Below, in pieces: positions 1 to 8,190 of a stretch of 64,000 nt of DNA. Both the position numbers and the translations under genes were made by a program. The notes beneath the pieces were generated by a model. The model did not search any database, had not been told where the DNA came from, and worked only from the letters and a program-made list of their open reading frames with translations. Source of the stretch: Clostridium_F caseinilyticum (GTDB lineage Bacteria; Bacillota; Clostridia; Clostridiales; Clostridiaceae); NCBI RefSeq assembly GCF_046127645.1, contig NZ_CP175919.1; one strand, given 5' to 3'. Numbering within the stretch: position 1 is the first letter of the stretch; every line of letters starts with the position of its first letter.

Positions 1-27
1 ATTAAATGTAAAAATTTTTATAAATAA

Positions 28-284
28 AAAAGTCCATCCCATAAAAGGGACGAACTAAATCCGCGGTACCACCCTAATTAATATAAATAAAAATTTATAT
101 TCTCTTAGTCAGTATTTATCGATACTGTATCGCTAAAAGCTACTACTATTTCACTTTTAGAACTCAGAAGTGAACTTCAGTGTAAAAGATTTTAGTAGGT
201 TTTCAGCCTAAGACCCACATTCTCTTAAAAATATTTTAAACTTACTCTCTTCATCATAGTTTAATATTTTCTGTTTTTATCCTT
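28..284 (-). promoter_or_regulatory. T-box leader, phenylalanine type (upstream of off-window pheST)
   Basis: Read on the minus strand, the leader holds the T-box core AGGGTGGTACCGCGG at about 61-75, followed by a terminator stem (about 28-57) ending in a T run, which competes with the antiterminator containing the core. In the lower part of Stem I the pattern GAA-G-TTC-A occurs; the other T-boxes in this window show the same pattern with their own codon, so the specifier is read as TTC (Phe). The regulated gene would lie left of position 1 and is inferred to be pheS, which commonly follows a TrmH-family gene in Firmicutes. Uncharged tRNA-Phe should favour read-through. Confidence 0.9.
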
Positions 285-290
285 CTCATA

Positions 291-319
291 ATTTTACATA
301 CTGTTTAGTTTTTTGTCAA
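291..319 (-). promoter_or_regulatory. Sigma-A promoter of the Phe T-box
   Basis: On the minus strand TTGACA (314-319) and TAAAAT (291-296) are separated by 17 bp. Transcription would start near 284, directly upstream of the T-box Stem I. The promoter lies just beyond the stop of the methyltransferase gene, so pheST can be transcribed independently of it. Confidence 0.7.
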
Positions 320-321
320 CA

Positions 322-1104
322 CTATTTCATATTAATTTGCCTTATTCTCTCAAAAGTCATTATAGAACAAGCAACTGCCACATTTAAGGACTCTGCCAAT
401 CCAGGCATAGGAATTTTAACTTTTATATCACTAATATCATTCAAATCTTCACTTATTCCATTTCCTTCATTTCCTACAGCAATTATTATATTCTCTGTCA
501 TATTTACATCATAAAAATTACTATTTGTATCTAAAGAACTTACTAATAATTTAAATCCATTTTGCTGTAAGGATTTTACTACATTCAAATTATCATCTTC
601 TATTATAGGAATATAAAAAATAGATCCCATAGTAGATCTTAATGTTTTTTCATTATATACATCTACTGTTCCTTTTGTTGTTATAATACCTAAGGCTCCT
701 GCAGCATGCCCAGTTCTTATTATAGTACCCATATTACCTGGATCTTGAACTTTATCTACCAAAATATAAAAACCACCTTGCAAATTTAAACTTTCTTTTT
801 TAAAGTAGTTTATTACTGCCACTATCCCCTGTGGGTTCTCTGTATTACTTATACTTTTTAAAACAGAATAACTAACCACATAGGTCTCTATATTATCGTT
901 TATATTATATGTTTTGTATAGTTCTTTTAATTTATTCAAACTTTTTTCTTCTATAAAAACTTTATCTATATTACTATTTGATTTCAATGCTTCTTCAAAA
1001 AATCTAAATCCCTCTATGATAAACTGTTGACTTTGTACTCTGTATTTTTTTTCTCTTAATTTTCTTATCTCTTTTATTAGCTGGTTATCTTTACTAGAAA
1101 TCAT
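322..1104 (-). CDS. TrmH/SpoU-family RNA 2'-O-methyltransferase
   Basis: This 260-residue protein is expected to transfer a methyl group from S-adenosylmethionine to a ribose 2'-OH of rRNA or tRNA. The N-terminal part (about 1-100) fits the substrate-binding domain. The C-terminal SPOUT knot carries the three family motifs: the segment VDKVQDPGNMGTIIRTGHAAGA (about 113-134), with its conserved Asn and Arg; VGNEGNGIS (about 212); and IPMPGLAESLNVAVA (about 233-247), which builds the cofactor-binding knot. Length is normal. It lies upstream of the Phe T-box, a common clostridial and bacillar order (spoU-pheST). The exact target nucleotide cannot be told from sequence. The ribosome site upstream of the ATG is weak and distant, so the start is moderately sure. 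Confidence 0.88.
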   Translation of the reverse strand: MISSKDNQLIKEIRKLREKKYRVQSQQFIIEGFRFFEEALKSNSNIDKVFIEEKSLNKLKELYKTYNINDNIETYVVSYSVLKSISNTENPQGIVAVINYFKKESLNLQGGFYILVDKVQDPGNMGTIIRTGHAAGALGIITTKGTVDVYNEKTLRSTMGSIFYIPIIEDDNLNVVKSLQQNGFKLLVSSLDTNSNFYDVNMTENIIIAVGNEGNGISEDLNDISDIKVKIPMPGLAESLNVAVACSIMTFERIRQINMK

Positions 1105-1143
1105 ATCTTATATAATACACCTCATTTTAATCTAACCTAATAA

Positions 1144-1256
1144 GGTGAACTACTCACGCTTATATACCCGTGAGCTTCTTGGTAAATATTTATTTATTCC
1201 TATTGGAACAAATTTACCAAAGCTAATAAGGTCGTTTCAACCTTATTTGTACCTAT
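1144..1256 (-). mobile_element. Right end of an IS200/IS605-type element with omega-RNA-like hairpins
   Basis: Directly 3' of the tnpB tail (minus strand) lie three stems in a row: 1225-1247 (8 bp perfect, AATAAGGT/ACCTTATT), 1181-1218 (GGTAAAT/ATTTACC with an inner TTCC/GGAA stem) and 1153-1174 (CTCACG/CGTGAG), then a GTTCAC-like terminus near 1145-1150. In this family the tnpB 3' end plus right end encode the guide (omega) RNA and the structured end recognised by TnpA. Only this end remains; no tnpA, left end or intact tnpB is visible, so the element is dead. Confidence 0.6.
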
Positions 1257-1320
1257 TTAGGCTATTAATTTTCCTAAGTTCTTACTAGCATCTAGATCTC
1301 TATGAAAAACTAATATTAAT
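1257..1320 (-). pseudogene. tnpB C-terminal fragment (IS605 OrfB)
   Basis: A minus-strand frame stopping at 1257-1259 reads LVFHRDLDASKNLGKLIA. The HRDLxASKNL segment is the conserved region at or just after the zinc ribbon of TnpB, where the last RuvC aspartate sits. About 20 residues of a protein that is normally 350-420 residues long remain. Upstream, the frame runs into the 3' end of the ktrA-like gene (stop at 1323), so the junction lies almost exactly at that gene's stop codon. No zinc-ribbon cysteines are left. The assignment rests on this short motif plus the correctly placed right-end hairpins. Confidence 0.6.
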
Positions 1321-1322
1321 TA

Positions 1323-1985
1323 TTAGTCTATATTCAAAATTTCTACCTTAGTAAGGTCTTCCTCACTACCTATAGCAACTATTATATCTCCTGATTCTAT
1401 TGTATCTTCCGCAACTGGTGATACATTAATTTCTTCTCCTCTTTTTAAAGCAACTACATTGATACCATAATTAGCTCTTATGCTTAATTCATTAAGAGTT
1501 TTTCCGTGCCATATCTTTGGAGTTACTATTTCTGCTATACTATAATTTGGAGATAATTCTATATAATCCAATATATTAGTAGACACTAAATTATGAGCAA
1601 CTCTAACTCCCATATCCCTTTCTGGGAATACAACTCTATCTGCTCCTATTTTATATAATACCTTAGCATGTATTTCAGTATTTGCTTTAGCTATTATATA
1701 TTTTACGCCCATTTCTTTTACTAGTAAGGTAGCCATAGTACTAGCCTGTATATCTGATCCTATAGTTATAACAGCCACATCAAAATTTCTTATTCCTAAA
1801 GCTCTTAGACTATTTTCATCTGTAGCATCTATTTGTACTGAATGAGTAACACTATCTGATATATCTTGAACTATATCATCGCTTGAATCAATAGCCAACA
1901 CATCATTCCCTAAAGTATATAAAGTCTTTGCAACAGAAGTACCAAATCTTCCAAGGCCTATAACAACAAATTGTTTTTTTCCCAT
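1323..1985 (-). CDS. ktrA: Potassium uptake regulatory subunit, TrkA/KtrA family
   Basis: This 220-residue cytosolic protein has an RCK_N (TrkA-N) Rossmann domain (about 4-120) with the nucleotide motif GLGRFGTS near residue 10 and an acidic residue (AIDSS) at the end of the second strand. An RCK_C (TrkA-C) domain follows (about 135-220). The family binds ATP/ADP or NAD(H) and gates the membrane ion channel subunit. It is encoded 10 bp downstream of the channel gene on the same strand, so the two form an operon. The length matches KtrA/KtrC rather than the double-length TrkA of enterobacteria. The IS605 remnant abuts its stop codon. Confidence 0.9.
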   Translation of the reverse strand: MGKKQFVVIGLGRFGTSVAKTLYTLGNDVLAIDSSDDIVQDISDSVTHSVQIDATDENSLRALGIRNFDVAVITIGSDIQASTMATLLVKEMGVKYIIAKANTEIHAKVLYKIGADRVVFPERDMGVRVAHNLVSTNILDYIELSPNYSIAEIVTPKIWHGKTLNELSIRANYGINVVALKRGEEINVSPVAEDTIESGDIIVAIGSEEDLTKVEILNID

Positions 1986-1995
1986 AATAACACCT

Positions 1996-3339
1996 CTAAC
2001 CTACTAATATTTTTTCTTCTGGATATTTAATAGAACTATTTTTTAGCTTTCTTGCAAAAGCTATAGCCAATGTTAATGGTCCAACTCTACCTACATACAT
2101 AGTCAATAATATAACTATCTTTCCAATAGTGCTCAATTTAGTAGTTAATCCTAAAGTTATACCTACTGTAGCAAAGGCAGATGTGGCCTCATATAAATAA
2201 TATTCGAAAGGGAACTTAACCTCTGTTATTGATAATATCATGGTAACTGTAATAACTAAAGTTAAGCTTATAATAGTTATGGCTAAAGCCCTATAAACAA
2301 TTTCTTTGCTTATTCTTTTTTTATTTATTTCTGTATCTTGCTTACCTCTAACCACACAAACTACTGTCATTATAAGTACACCCGCAGTTGTAACTTTTAT
2401 ACCTCCAGCTGTAGATCCTGAAGCTCCTCCTATAAACATTAAAATTATAGTTAAAAACTTTCCTGCCATAGTCATGTCAGATGTAGAAATCGAATTAAAT
2501 CCTGCAGTTCTTGGAGTAACAGCAGCAAAAAACGATGACAATATCTTGTTTCCAGAAGTCATATTAGCCATAGTTCCTGGATTTCTACTTTCAAATATAA
2601 ACATTAATATAGTTCCTATAGCCAATAATAGAAATGTAGCCCAAAGTACTAATTTAGAATGAGTAGATAACTTTCTATGACCTTTATAATGATATATTTC
2701 ATACCATACATAGAAACCTAATCCTCCTATTATTATTAAAAAAGCTATAACCAAAACTATAACAGGATTATTATAAACAGTAGTTAAACTACTAAAATTA
2801 CCAAAAAGATCAAAACCTGCATTACAAAAAGCTGATATAGAATGGAAAATACTATAATATAACCCTTTAGCTAATCCATATCTAGGAATAAATTGAGTTG
2901 ACAATAAAAGTGCTCCTCCTCCTTGTATAGAAAGAGTAAATAATAATATATATTTCGCCAGTTTAACCAAACCTTGTATATTAAAAGTATTTAATGCTTC
3001 TTGCATAACAAGTCTTTCTTTTAATGTTATCTTTTTACCTAACAACAATGCAAGCAAAGTTGCAAAGGACATAAATCCTAGTCCTCCAATTTCGATAAGA
3101 AGCATAATAACTGTTTTACCAAAATAAGTCCAATGTGTCCCCGTATCCACTACTATTAGTCCTGTAACACAAACTGCAGATGTAGATGTAAATAGACAAT
3201 CTAAAAAAGGAGTTCTTTGCCCGCTTTGTGATGAAATAGGTAAACTAAGTAATATAGCACCTACAAATATTACTATGGCAAATCCAATAGCTAATATTTG
3301 AACTGGGGTAAATCTCCTTCTCATATGCGGTATTTTCAT
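1996..3339 (-). CDS. ktrB: Potassium channel/transporter subunit, TrkH/KtrB family
   Basis: This 447-residue integral membrane protein should be the ion-translocating subunit of a Ktr-type K+ (or Na+-coupled K+) uptake system. It shows the repeated M1-P-M2 layout. Selectivity-filter segments with conserved glycines are visible as TSAVCVTGL (about 53-61), HSISAFCNAGFD (about 167-178), TPRTAGFNS (about 275) and TSAFATVGITLGL (about 386-398), each followed by a hydrophobic helix. It is the first gene of the two-gene operon with ktrA. No regulatory RNA such as a c-di-AMP (ydaO/yuaA) riboswitch was recognised in the short gap upstream. Identification at family level is firm; ion specificity is inferred. 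Confidence 0.9.
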   Translation of the reverse strand: MKIPHMRRRFTPVQILAIGFAIVIFVGAILLSLPISSQSGQRTPFLDCLFTSTSAVCVTGLIVVDTGTHWTYFGKTVIMLLIEIGGLGFMSFATLLALLLGKKITLKERLVMQEALNTFNIQGLVKLAKYILLFTLSIQGGGALLLSTQFIPRYGLAKGLYYSIFHSISAFCNAGFDLFGNFSSLTTVYNNPVIVLVIAFLIIIGGLGFYVWYEIYHYKGHRKLSTHSKLVLWATFLLLAIGTILMFIFESRNPGTMANMTSGNKILSSFFAAVTPRTAGFNSISTSDMTMAGKFLTIILMFIGGASGSTAGGIKVTTAGVLIMTVVCVVRGKQDTEINKKRISKEIVYRALAITIISLTLVITVTMILSITEVKFPFEYYLYEATSAFATVGITLGLTTKLSTIGKIVILLTMYVGRVGPLTLAIAFARKLKNSSIKYPEEKILVG

Positions 3340-3413
3340 TTACTTTTAATCCCTCCTGCCTAAAAGATAAGCTTATTATAGCACTTATAATTGTTTTGTC
3401 AATTTTATAAAAT

Positions 3414-3443
3414 ATTAAAAAATACGGCTATTTAAGCCGTATT
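3414..3443 (-). terminator. Terminator after rplT
   Basis: AATACGGC (3421-3428) pairs with GCCGTATT (3436-3443) around a 7-nt loop, and on the minus strand the stem is followed by a T run (3414-3420). It ends the infC-rpmI-rplT transcript 20 bp after the rplT stop. Confidence 0.85.
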
Positions 3444-3462
3444 AATTCTTATAATTTAAATA

Positions 3463-3822
3463 TTAAGCGTTTAATTGTTTTTTAGCTACATCTACTAATT
3501 CAGTAAATGCTTTTGGATCATTTATAGCTATTTCTGAAAGCATTTTTCTATTTATGTCAATTCCTGCATTCTTTATTCCATTCATGAATTTTGAGTATGA
3601 AAGTCCGTTCATTCTTGTAGCAGCATTTATTCTTGCTATCCATAACTTTCTATAATCTCTTTTCTTTAATTTTCTTCCTACATAAGCATTTCTTAATGCT
3701 CTTATAACTGATTCATTTGCTGTTTTAAATAACTTGCTCTTTCCACCGTAATATCCTTTTGCAAGTTTTAATACTTTTTTATGACGTTTACGAGCATTCA
3801 TCGCTCTTTTTACTCTTGCCAT
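3463..3822 (-). CDS. rplT: 50S ribosomal protein L20
   Basis: A 119-residue, highly basic protein beginning MARVKRAMNARKRHKKVL, the typical L20 N-terminus, with the conserved segment RDYRKLWIARINAATR in the middle. L20 binds 23S rRNA early in assembly of the large subunit and in Firmicutes is also the repressor of its own operon through the infC leader. It is the last gene of infC-rpmI-rplT, 29 bp after rpmI, with a strong GGAGG site and a terminator after it. Length is normal and no anomalies were seen. Confidence 0.98.
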   Translation of the reverse strand: MARVKRAMNARKRHKKVLKLAKGYYGGKSKLFKTANESVIRALRNAYVGRKLKKRDYRKLWIARINAATRMNGLSYSKFMNGIKNAGIDINRKMLSEIAINDPKAFTELVDVAKKQLNA

Positions 3823-3851
3823 CCCAAACTACCTCCTTTGTGCTCCTATTA

Positions 3852-4049
3852 TTATAGGTATGGTAATACTTTCTTCATTACTTTTTCTTGACTTTCTGAA
3901 ACGTATCCAGCTTTTCTTAAATTTCTTTTAGTTTTTCTGCTTTTCTTTGTTAATATATGACTTTTAAAAGCTTTAGCTCTCTTTAATTTACCTGTTCCAG
4001 TTACTTTAAATCTCTTTGCTGCAGCCCTTTTTGTTTTCATTTTTGGCAT
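3852..4049 (-). CDS. rpmI: 50S ribosomal protein L35
   Basis: A 65-residue basic protein, [20 protein letters not shown], with the [28 protein letters not shown] body of L35. It is part of the large ribosomal subunit. It lies between infC and rplT in the conserved order, 21 bp after infC, with a GAGGGGAGG-like ribosome site. Normal length. Confidence 0.98.
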
Positions 4050-4070
4050 TGTGATTTCCTCCCCTCGTTA

Positions 4071-4586
4071 TTACGCTTTCCTTGGCGCTAATATCATTAT
4101 CATATTTCTTCCTTCTAATTTAGGCGCTTTTTCCATAACACCTGCTTCTTCTACTTTTTCATAAAAGGATTTTAATATTTTATTTCCCTTAAAGGAATAA
4201 TCAGCTTCTCTACCTCTGAATCTAACAGTTACTTTAACTTTATTTCCTGCATTTAAAAACTTTTTAGCATTATTAGCTTTAATTTCTATGTCATGTGCTT
4301 CTATAGTTGGACTTAGTCTAACTTCTTTTATGTTTATAACCTTTTGATTCTTTTTAGCTTCTTTGTCTTTTTTAGTTTGTTCATATAAGAATTTACCATA
4401 ATTCATTATTTTACAAACTGGTGGCTTTGCAGTTGGAGCTATAAGTACTAAATCTAGTTCCTTTTCATCTGCAAGCTTTTGTGCCTCACTTGAAGATACT
4501 ACTCCTAGTTGTTCTCCCTCGCTACCTACAAGTCTTACTTCCTTTTCACGGATTTGCTCATTCATAAGATAGTTTTTGTTAATAAT
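4071..4586 (-). CDS. infC: Translation initiation factor IF-3, probable AUU start
   Basis: IF-3 binds the 30S subunit and rejects non-canonical start codons and initiator mismatches. The N-terminal domain (about 1-75; NEQIREKEVRLV, GEQLGVVSSSEA) and the C-terminal domain (about 85-170; IEAHDIEIKANNAKKFL, VTVRFRGRE) are complete. The first in-frame ATG (4625) lies upstream of the ribosome site. The strong site GGAGGTG (minus strand) is instead followed by AAG-ATT-ATT-AAC. Initiation is therefore placed at ATT 4584-4586, or the next ATT at 4581-4583, giving about 172 residues, the family's usual length. An AUU start is the classic device by which IF-3 limits its own synthesis. First gene of the infC-rpmI-rplT operon. 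Confidence 0.9.
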   Translation of the reverse strand: MINKNYLMNEQIREKEVRLVGSEGEQLGVVSSSEAQKLADEKELDLVLIAPTAKPPVCKIMNYGKFLYEQTKKDKEAKKNQKVINIKEVRLSPTIEAHDIEIKANNAKKFLNAGNKVKVTVRFRGREADYSFKGNKILKSFYEKVEEAGVMEKAPKLEGRNMIMILAPRKA

Positions 4587-4644
4587 CTTCACCTCCAAAA
4601 ATATTAGACCGAAAACACTTAACAATTTTCATGTATAATAAATA

Positions 4645-4795
4645 AAAGACGGCATAATAAGCCGTCTTTATAAACAATAATAAAAATTAAATTTATATAC
4701 TCTAACCTTACTAGCTATGCTGTAAGGTGAGAAACGGCCTGTTTCTACTTACATAAAACATTATTAAGTTTTAGTTAACTTAAAGTTAACCAACG
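4645..4795 (-). promoter_or_regulatory. infC operon leader with attenuator (L20-leader type)
   Basis: About 210 nt of leader lie between the promoter and the infC ribosome site. Minus-strand structure includes a stem GTAAG..AGAAAC/GTTTCT..CTTAC (about 4718-4755). Further on is a strong stem AAAGACGGC/GCCGTCTTT (4645-4669) followed by TTATTT, which would stop transcription before infC. Firmicute infC-rpmI-rplT operons are known to be autoregulated by L20 through such a leader; position and layout fit. I did not fold it or match it to the Rfam model. Confidence 0.6.
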
Positions 4796-4801
4796 AATAA
4801 G

Positions 4802-4830
4802 ATTATACTATGAATATATTAACAAGTCAA
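4802..4830 (-). promoter_or_regulatory. Sigma-A promoter of infC-rpmI-rplT
   Basis: Minus strand: TTGACT (4825-4830) and TATAAT (4802-4807) with 17 bp between them. It lies in the gap between thrS and infC and would start the leader near 4795. Confidence 0.8.
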
Positions 4831-4882
4831 TATTTTTTTATAAAAATTTTATATTTATTTATTATTGTAAAATAATTGTTTC

Positions 4883-6790
4883 TTAATTCGCTTTATTTTT
4901 AATTTCATTATTTATTTTTTCTATGAATTCTTCTAAAGATATAGCTCCTAAATCTCCATCTTTTCTACTTCTAACAGCAACTTTTCCTGCTTCTACCTCT
5001 TTATCTCCAAGTATTAGCATGTATGGAACCTTTTGAAGTTGAGCTTCTCTTATTTTATATCCTATTTTTTCATTTCTTGTATCAATTTCTGCTCTTATAT
5101 TATTTTCTTTAAGAGTTTCTTCAACTTTCTTCAAATAATCATATTGAGAATCTGTTATATTCATTAATTTAACTTGTACTGGAGCAAGCCATGTTGGGAA
5201 TGCACCTGCATATTGTTCTATTAATATACCTATAAATCTTTCAACACTTCCATATATAGTTCTATGAACCATAACAGGTCTGTGTTTTTCGCCATCTGGT
5301 CCTATATATGATAAATCAAATCTTTCTGGCATTTGGAAGTCAAGTTGAATAGTTCCACATTGCCATGTTCTTCCTATACAATCTTTTAAATGGAAATCTA
5401 TCTTTGGACCATAGAATGCTCCGTCTCCTTCATTTACTCTATATTCTTTTCCTATAGAATCTAAAGCTTCTCTTAATCCATTAGTTGCTATTTCCCAATC
5501 TTCATCACTTCCCATAGAATCCTCAGGTCTTGTTGAAAGTTCTACAAAATATTCAAATCCAAACAATTTATAGAATTTATCTATTAATTTAATTATCCCT
5601 ACTATTTCTTCTTTTATTTGTTCCTTTGTCATATATAAATGAGCATCATCTTGTGTAAAACATCTTACTCTCATAAGTCCATGTAATGCCCCAGATAATT
5701 CATGTCTATGAACTATTCCTAATTCTGAAAGTCTTAATGGAAGATCCCTATAAGAATGCATAGAATTTTTATATACTAATATTCCTCCTGGACAATTCAT
5801 AGGCTTTATTGCATAATCACTATCATCTATATTAGTAAAATACATATTTTCTTTATAATGATCCCAGTGACCTGATTGGTGCCATAATTCTTCATTTAAT
5901 ATTAGCGGTGTTCTTATTTCTTGATAACCAGCTTTTGTATGCTCTTCTCTCCAAAAATTCTCAAGAATATTTCTTATAATCATTCCCTTTGGATGGAAGA
6001 ATGGGAATCCTGGTCCTTCTTCATGTATGCTAAATAAATCTAATTCTTTACCTAATTTTCTATGATCTCTTTTTTTAGCCTCTTCAAGCATATTTAAATA
6101 TTCATCTAACTCACTCTTTTTAGGGAAAGCTGTACCATATATTCTTTGAAGCATTTTATTATTTTCATTGCCTCTCCAATAAGCTCCAGCTAAAGATAAT
6201 AACTTTATAGCTTTAACTTTTCCTGTAGATGGTACATGAGGTCCTGCACATAAATCTGTAAAATCTCCTTGTTTATAGAAAGATATAACCTCTCCTTCCG
6301 GTAGATCTTCTATAAGTTCGACTTTGTAGTCCTCATTTTTTTCTTTCATAAGTTTTATTGCTTCTTCTCTTGGCAATTCAAATCTTTCTAATTTATGATC
6401 TTCTTTTATTATTTTTTTAATTTCTGCTTCTATTTTTTCCAACATTTCTGGTGTAAAAGTAAAATCTGCTTCAAAATCATAATAAAAACCATTATCTATA
6501 GCAGGTCCTATAGCTAATTTTACTTCTGGGTATAATCTTTTAACAGCTTGAGCTAACATATGTGAACCAGTATGTCTTAGTGCCCATTTTCCCATATCAT
6601 CTTGAAATGTTAGAATTTCCAAATTACTATCTTTGTGTAATTCAGTCATTAAATCCACTGTTTCTCCATCTATTTTAGCTGCTAGCGCTTTTTTATAAAG
6701 AGCTGGACTAATTTTCATAGCAATATCAGATATTTTTATTCCTTCTTCAAATTCCATTACTTTACCATCTTTTAATGTAATTTTTATCAT
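4883..6790 (-). CDS. thrS: Threonine--tRNA ligase
   Basis: This cytosolic class II synthetase (635 residues) charges tRNA-Thr. It has a TGS domain (about 1-62), the editing domain with HTGSHMLAQA (about 70) and the second metal site region CAGPHVPSTG (about 180), the catalytic core with MNCPGG and the class II motifs (about 245-535; RHELSGALHGLMRVR is motif 2), and a C-terminal anticodon-binding domain (about 540-635). The in-frame extension upstream reads into the T-box terminator. The start chosen at 6790 (MIKITLKDG) has GGAGG nine bases before it. Controlled by its own T-box and transcribed separately from ytxC. Confidence 0.97.
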   Translation of the reverse strand: MIKITLKDGKVMEFEEGIKISDIAMKISPALYKKALAAKIDGETVDLMTELHKDSNLEILTFQDDMGKWALRHTGSHMLAQAVKRLYPEVKLAIGPAIDNGFYYDFEADFTFTPEMLEKIEAEIKKIIKEDHKLERFELPREEAIKLMKEKNEDYKVELIEDLPEGEVISFYKQGDFTDLCAGPHVPSTGKVKAIKLLSLAGAYWRGNENNKMLQRIYGTAFPKKSELDEYLNMLEEAKKRDHRKLGKELDLFSIHEEGPGFPFFHPKGMIIRNILENFWREEHTKAGYQEIRTPLILNEELWHQSGHWDHYKENMYFTNIDDSDYAIKPMNCPGGILVYKNSMHSYRDLPLRLSELGIVHRHELSGALHGLMRVRCFTQDDAHLYMTKEQIKEEIVGIIKLIDKFYKLFGFEYFVELSTRPEDSMGSDEDWEIATNGLREALDSIGKEYRVNEGDGAFYGPKIDFHLKDCIGRTWQCGTIQLDFQMPERFDLSYIGPDGEKHRPVMVHRTIYGSVERFIGILIEQYAGAFPTWLAPVQVKLMNITDSQYDYLKKVEETLKENNIRAEIDTRNEKIGYKIREAQLQKVPYMLILGDKEVEAGKVAVRSRKDGDLGAISLEEFIEKINNEIKNKAN

Positions 6791-6824
6791 AACATTGTCC
6801 TCCTTTAAGTAAAAATTTATAAAT

Positions 6825-7075
6825 AAAAAAACCCATCCCAACACATGGGACGAGTGTATTTTCGTGGTTCCACCCAATTTAATAGCAGTGCACTACTATT
6901 ATCTCTTAATCCTTTAACGCAGGAAACGGTTATACTTACTCAATTCAGTATACAACTCTAAGGTGGTTTTCAATAGAACTTATTCAGAAAATCTTTCAGC
7001 CTATGGATCTTCTTCTCTTTGAACAGTAATCTATTTACTCTTCCTTTTCATAGTTTATAAATCTATTTTTAATTT
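6825..7075 (-). promoter_or_regulatory. T-box leader, threonine type, controlling thrS
   Basis: Minus strand: T-box core GGGTGGAACCACG (about 6862-6875), then a terminator stem CGTCCCAT/ATGGGATG-like with a T run (about 6825-6853). The Stem I specifier position reads GAA-A-ACC-A, so ACC (Thr). The thrS start follows at 6790. The layout is complete: stem I, AG-bulge-like conserved segments, antiterminator and terminator. Confidence 0.93.
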
Positions 7076-7081
7076 AGCTAT

Positions 7082-7110
7082 ATTATATTAGCTATAGAGT
7101 TAAATGTCAA
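7082..7110 (-). promoter_or_regulatory. Consensus sigma-A promoter of the thrS T-box
   Basis: Minus strand TTGACA (7105-7110) and TATAAT (7082-7087) with 17 bp spacing, a perfect match. It lies between the ytxC stop (7137) and the T-box start. Confidence 0.88.
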
Positions 7111-7136
7111 CACTATAATACTTTTTATATAATTTA

Positions 7137-8036
7137 TTAAAACTTGTTATAAGTATGCTTTAATTTAACAGGTTTATCATTATTATAAATATTAACCCTT
7201 TCTTCAAAAACATTCTTTATCGTATTAATTAATTCTTTATTTGTACAATTTTCTATATTATATATATTAATTTCTTTAGGTACATTAGTTATAAGCCAAC
7301 TTATAAGCATATCATCTATAGATATATTTTCTACATATTTAACATCAGAAACTTCTATATAAACTTCTTCTGTTAAATCATTCCCTTCAGAATCTTTCAA
7401 GGTATATTTTCCAGTAGAATCTATTAATATATTTAATTTATCTAATTTACTTTCCTCTATCTCTACAAAATACTTCAATAATTTTATAAATTCATTATAT
7501 TCTTTATCCACCATATATTTTTCTACTATTTTATCTACTATACCTTTTATATCTTTAAATAATTCTTTACACCTAAAAGTTAAAAATCCATCTATATTTA
7601 TTTCATTATTTTCATCAACACACTTTTTAATTTTTTTCATTATTTCATTTTTCTTATTTAAACAATAAATAGAATCTTCTATATATCTTTTGTCCTCGTC
7701 TTTTAAAACATCTGCTATTTTTTCTAATAATTCTTTTGTTTCTTCCTTTTTTAGAAAAAAATATGCATCTTCAATAAATTTATTAAGTTCCATCTTTATA
7801 AATCTATCTATAGTTACATCATACAATATATTTACTAATTCATTACTAATTAAATCTGTAACTTTTTTATCTGAAAATTTTTCTTCACAGTATATTTTTA
7901 TGAAGTGAGTTTTGGCTTCTATATTTTCTGACAATCCTACTACAATATTTCTTGATTGAAAATATTCCTTTAATTCTACCAATTTATAAATCAAATCTTC
8001 TCTTTCATTATTATAGACTATTGTAAACAACAACAT
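7137..8036 (-). CDS. ytxC: YtxC-like putative sporulation protein
   Basis: A 299-residue soluble protein resembling the YtxC family, whose biochemical role is unknown. The N-terminus (LLFTIVYNNEREDLIYKLVELKEYF) and the segment EDAYFFLKKEETKELLEKIADVL fit the family, and the protein is rich in Lys, Glu and Ile with many predicted helices. In Bacillus subtilis ytxC lies directly upstream of thrS, and the same order is found here, which supports the call more than any single motif. No signal peptide or membrane segment is present. The gene has a GGAG-type ribosome site and is divergent from the gene at 8191. Confidence 0.7.
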   Translation of the reverse strand: MLLFTIVYNNEREDLIYKLVELKEYFQSRNIVVGLSENIEAKTHFIKIYCEEKFSDKKVTDLISNELVNILYDVTIDRFIKMELNKFIEDAYFFLKKEETKELLEKIADVLKDEDKRYIEDSIYCLNKKNEIMKKIKKCVDENNEINIDGFLTFRCKELFKDIKGIVDKIVEKYMVDKEYNEFIKLLKYFVEIEESKLDKLNILIDSTGKYTLKDSEGNDLTEEVYIEVSDVKYVENISIDDMLISWLITNVPKEINIYNIENCTNKELINTIKNVFEERVNIYNNDKPVKLKHTYNKF

Positions 8037-8190
8037 AATCTCACTCCTTTCCTTAAAAATAGTATGTGTCTAAAATAAATTCATATACTAAACAATTATA
8101 AAAAAATATCGACATATTCTTTAATATGTTGAAAATTTTTTCAAATAAAACTAATATAATATTTAACATACTTTTTAAGGAGAATTATTA

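Noticed and set aside
2306..2662. Open plus-strand frame of 118 codons antisense to ktrB
   Set aside because: It lies wholly inside a well-supported gene on the other strand, has a proline/valine-rich composition typical of a reverse-frame shadow, and no ribosome site.
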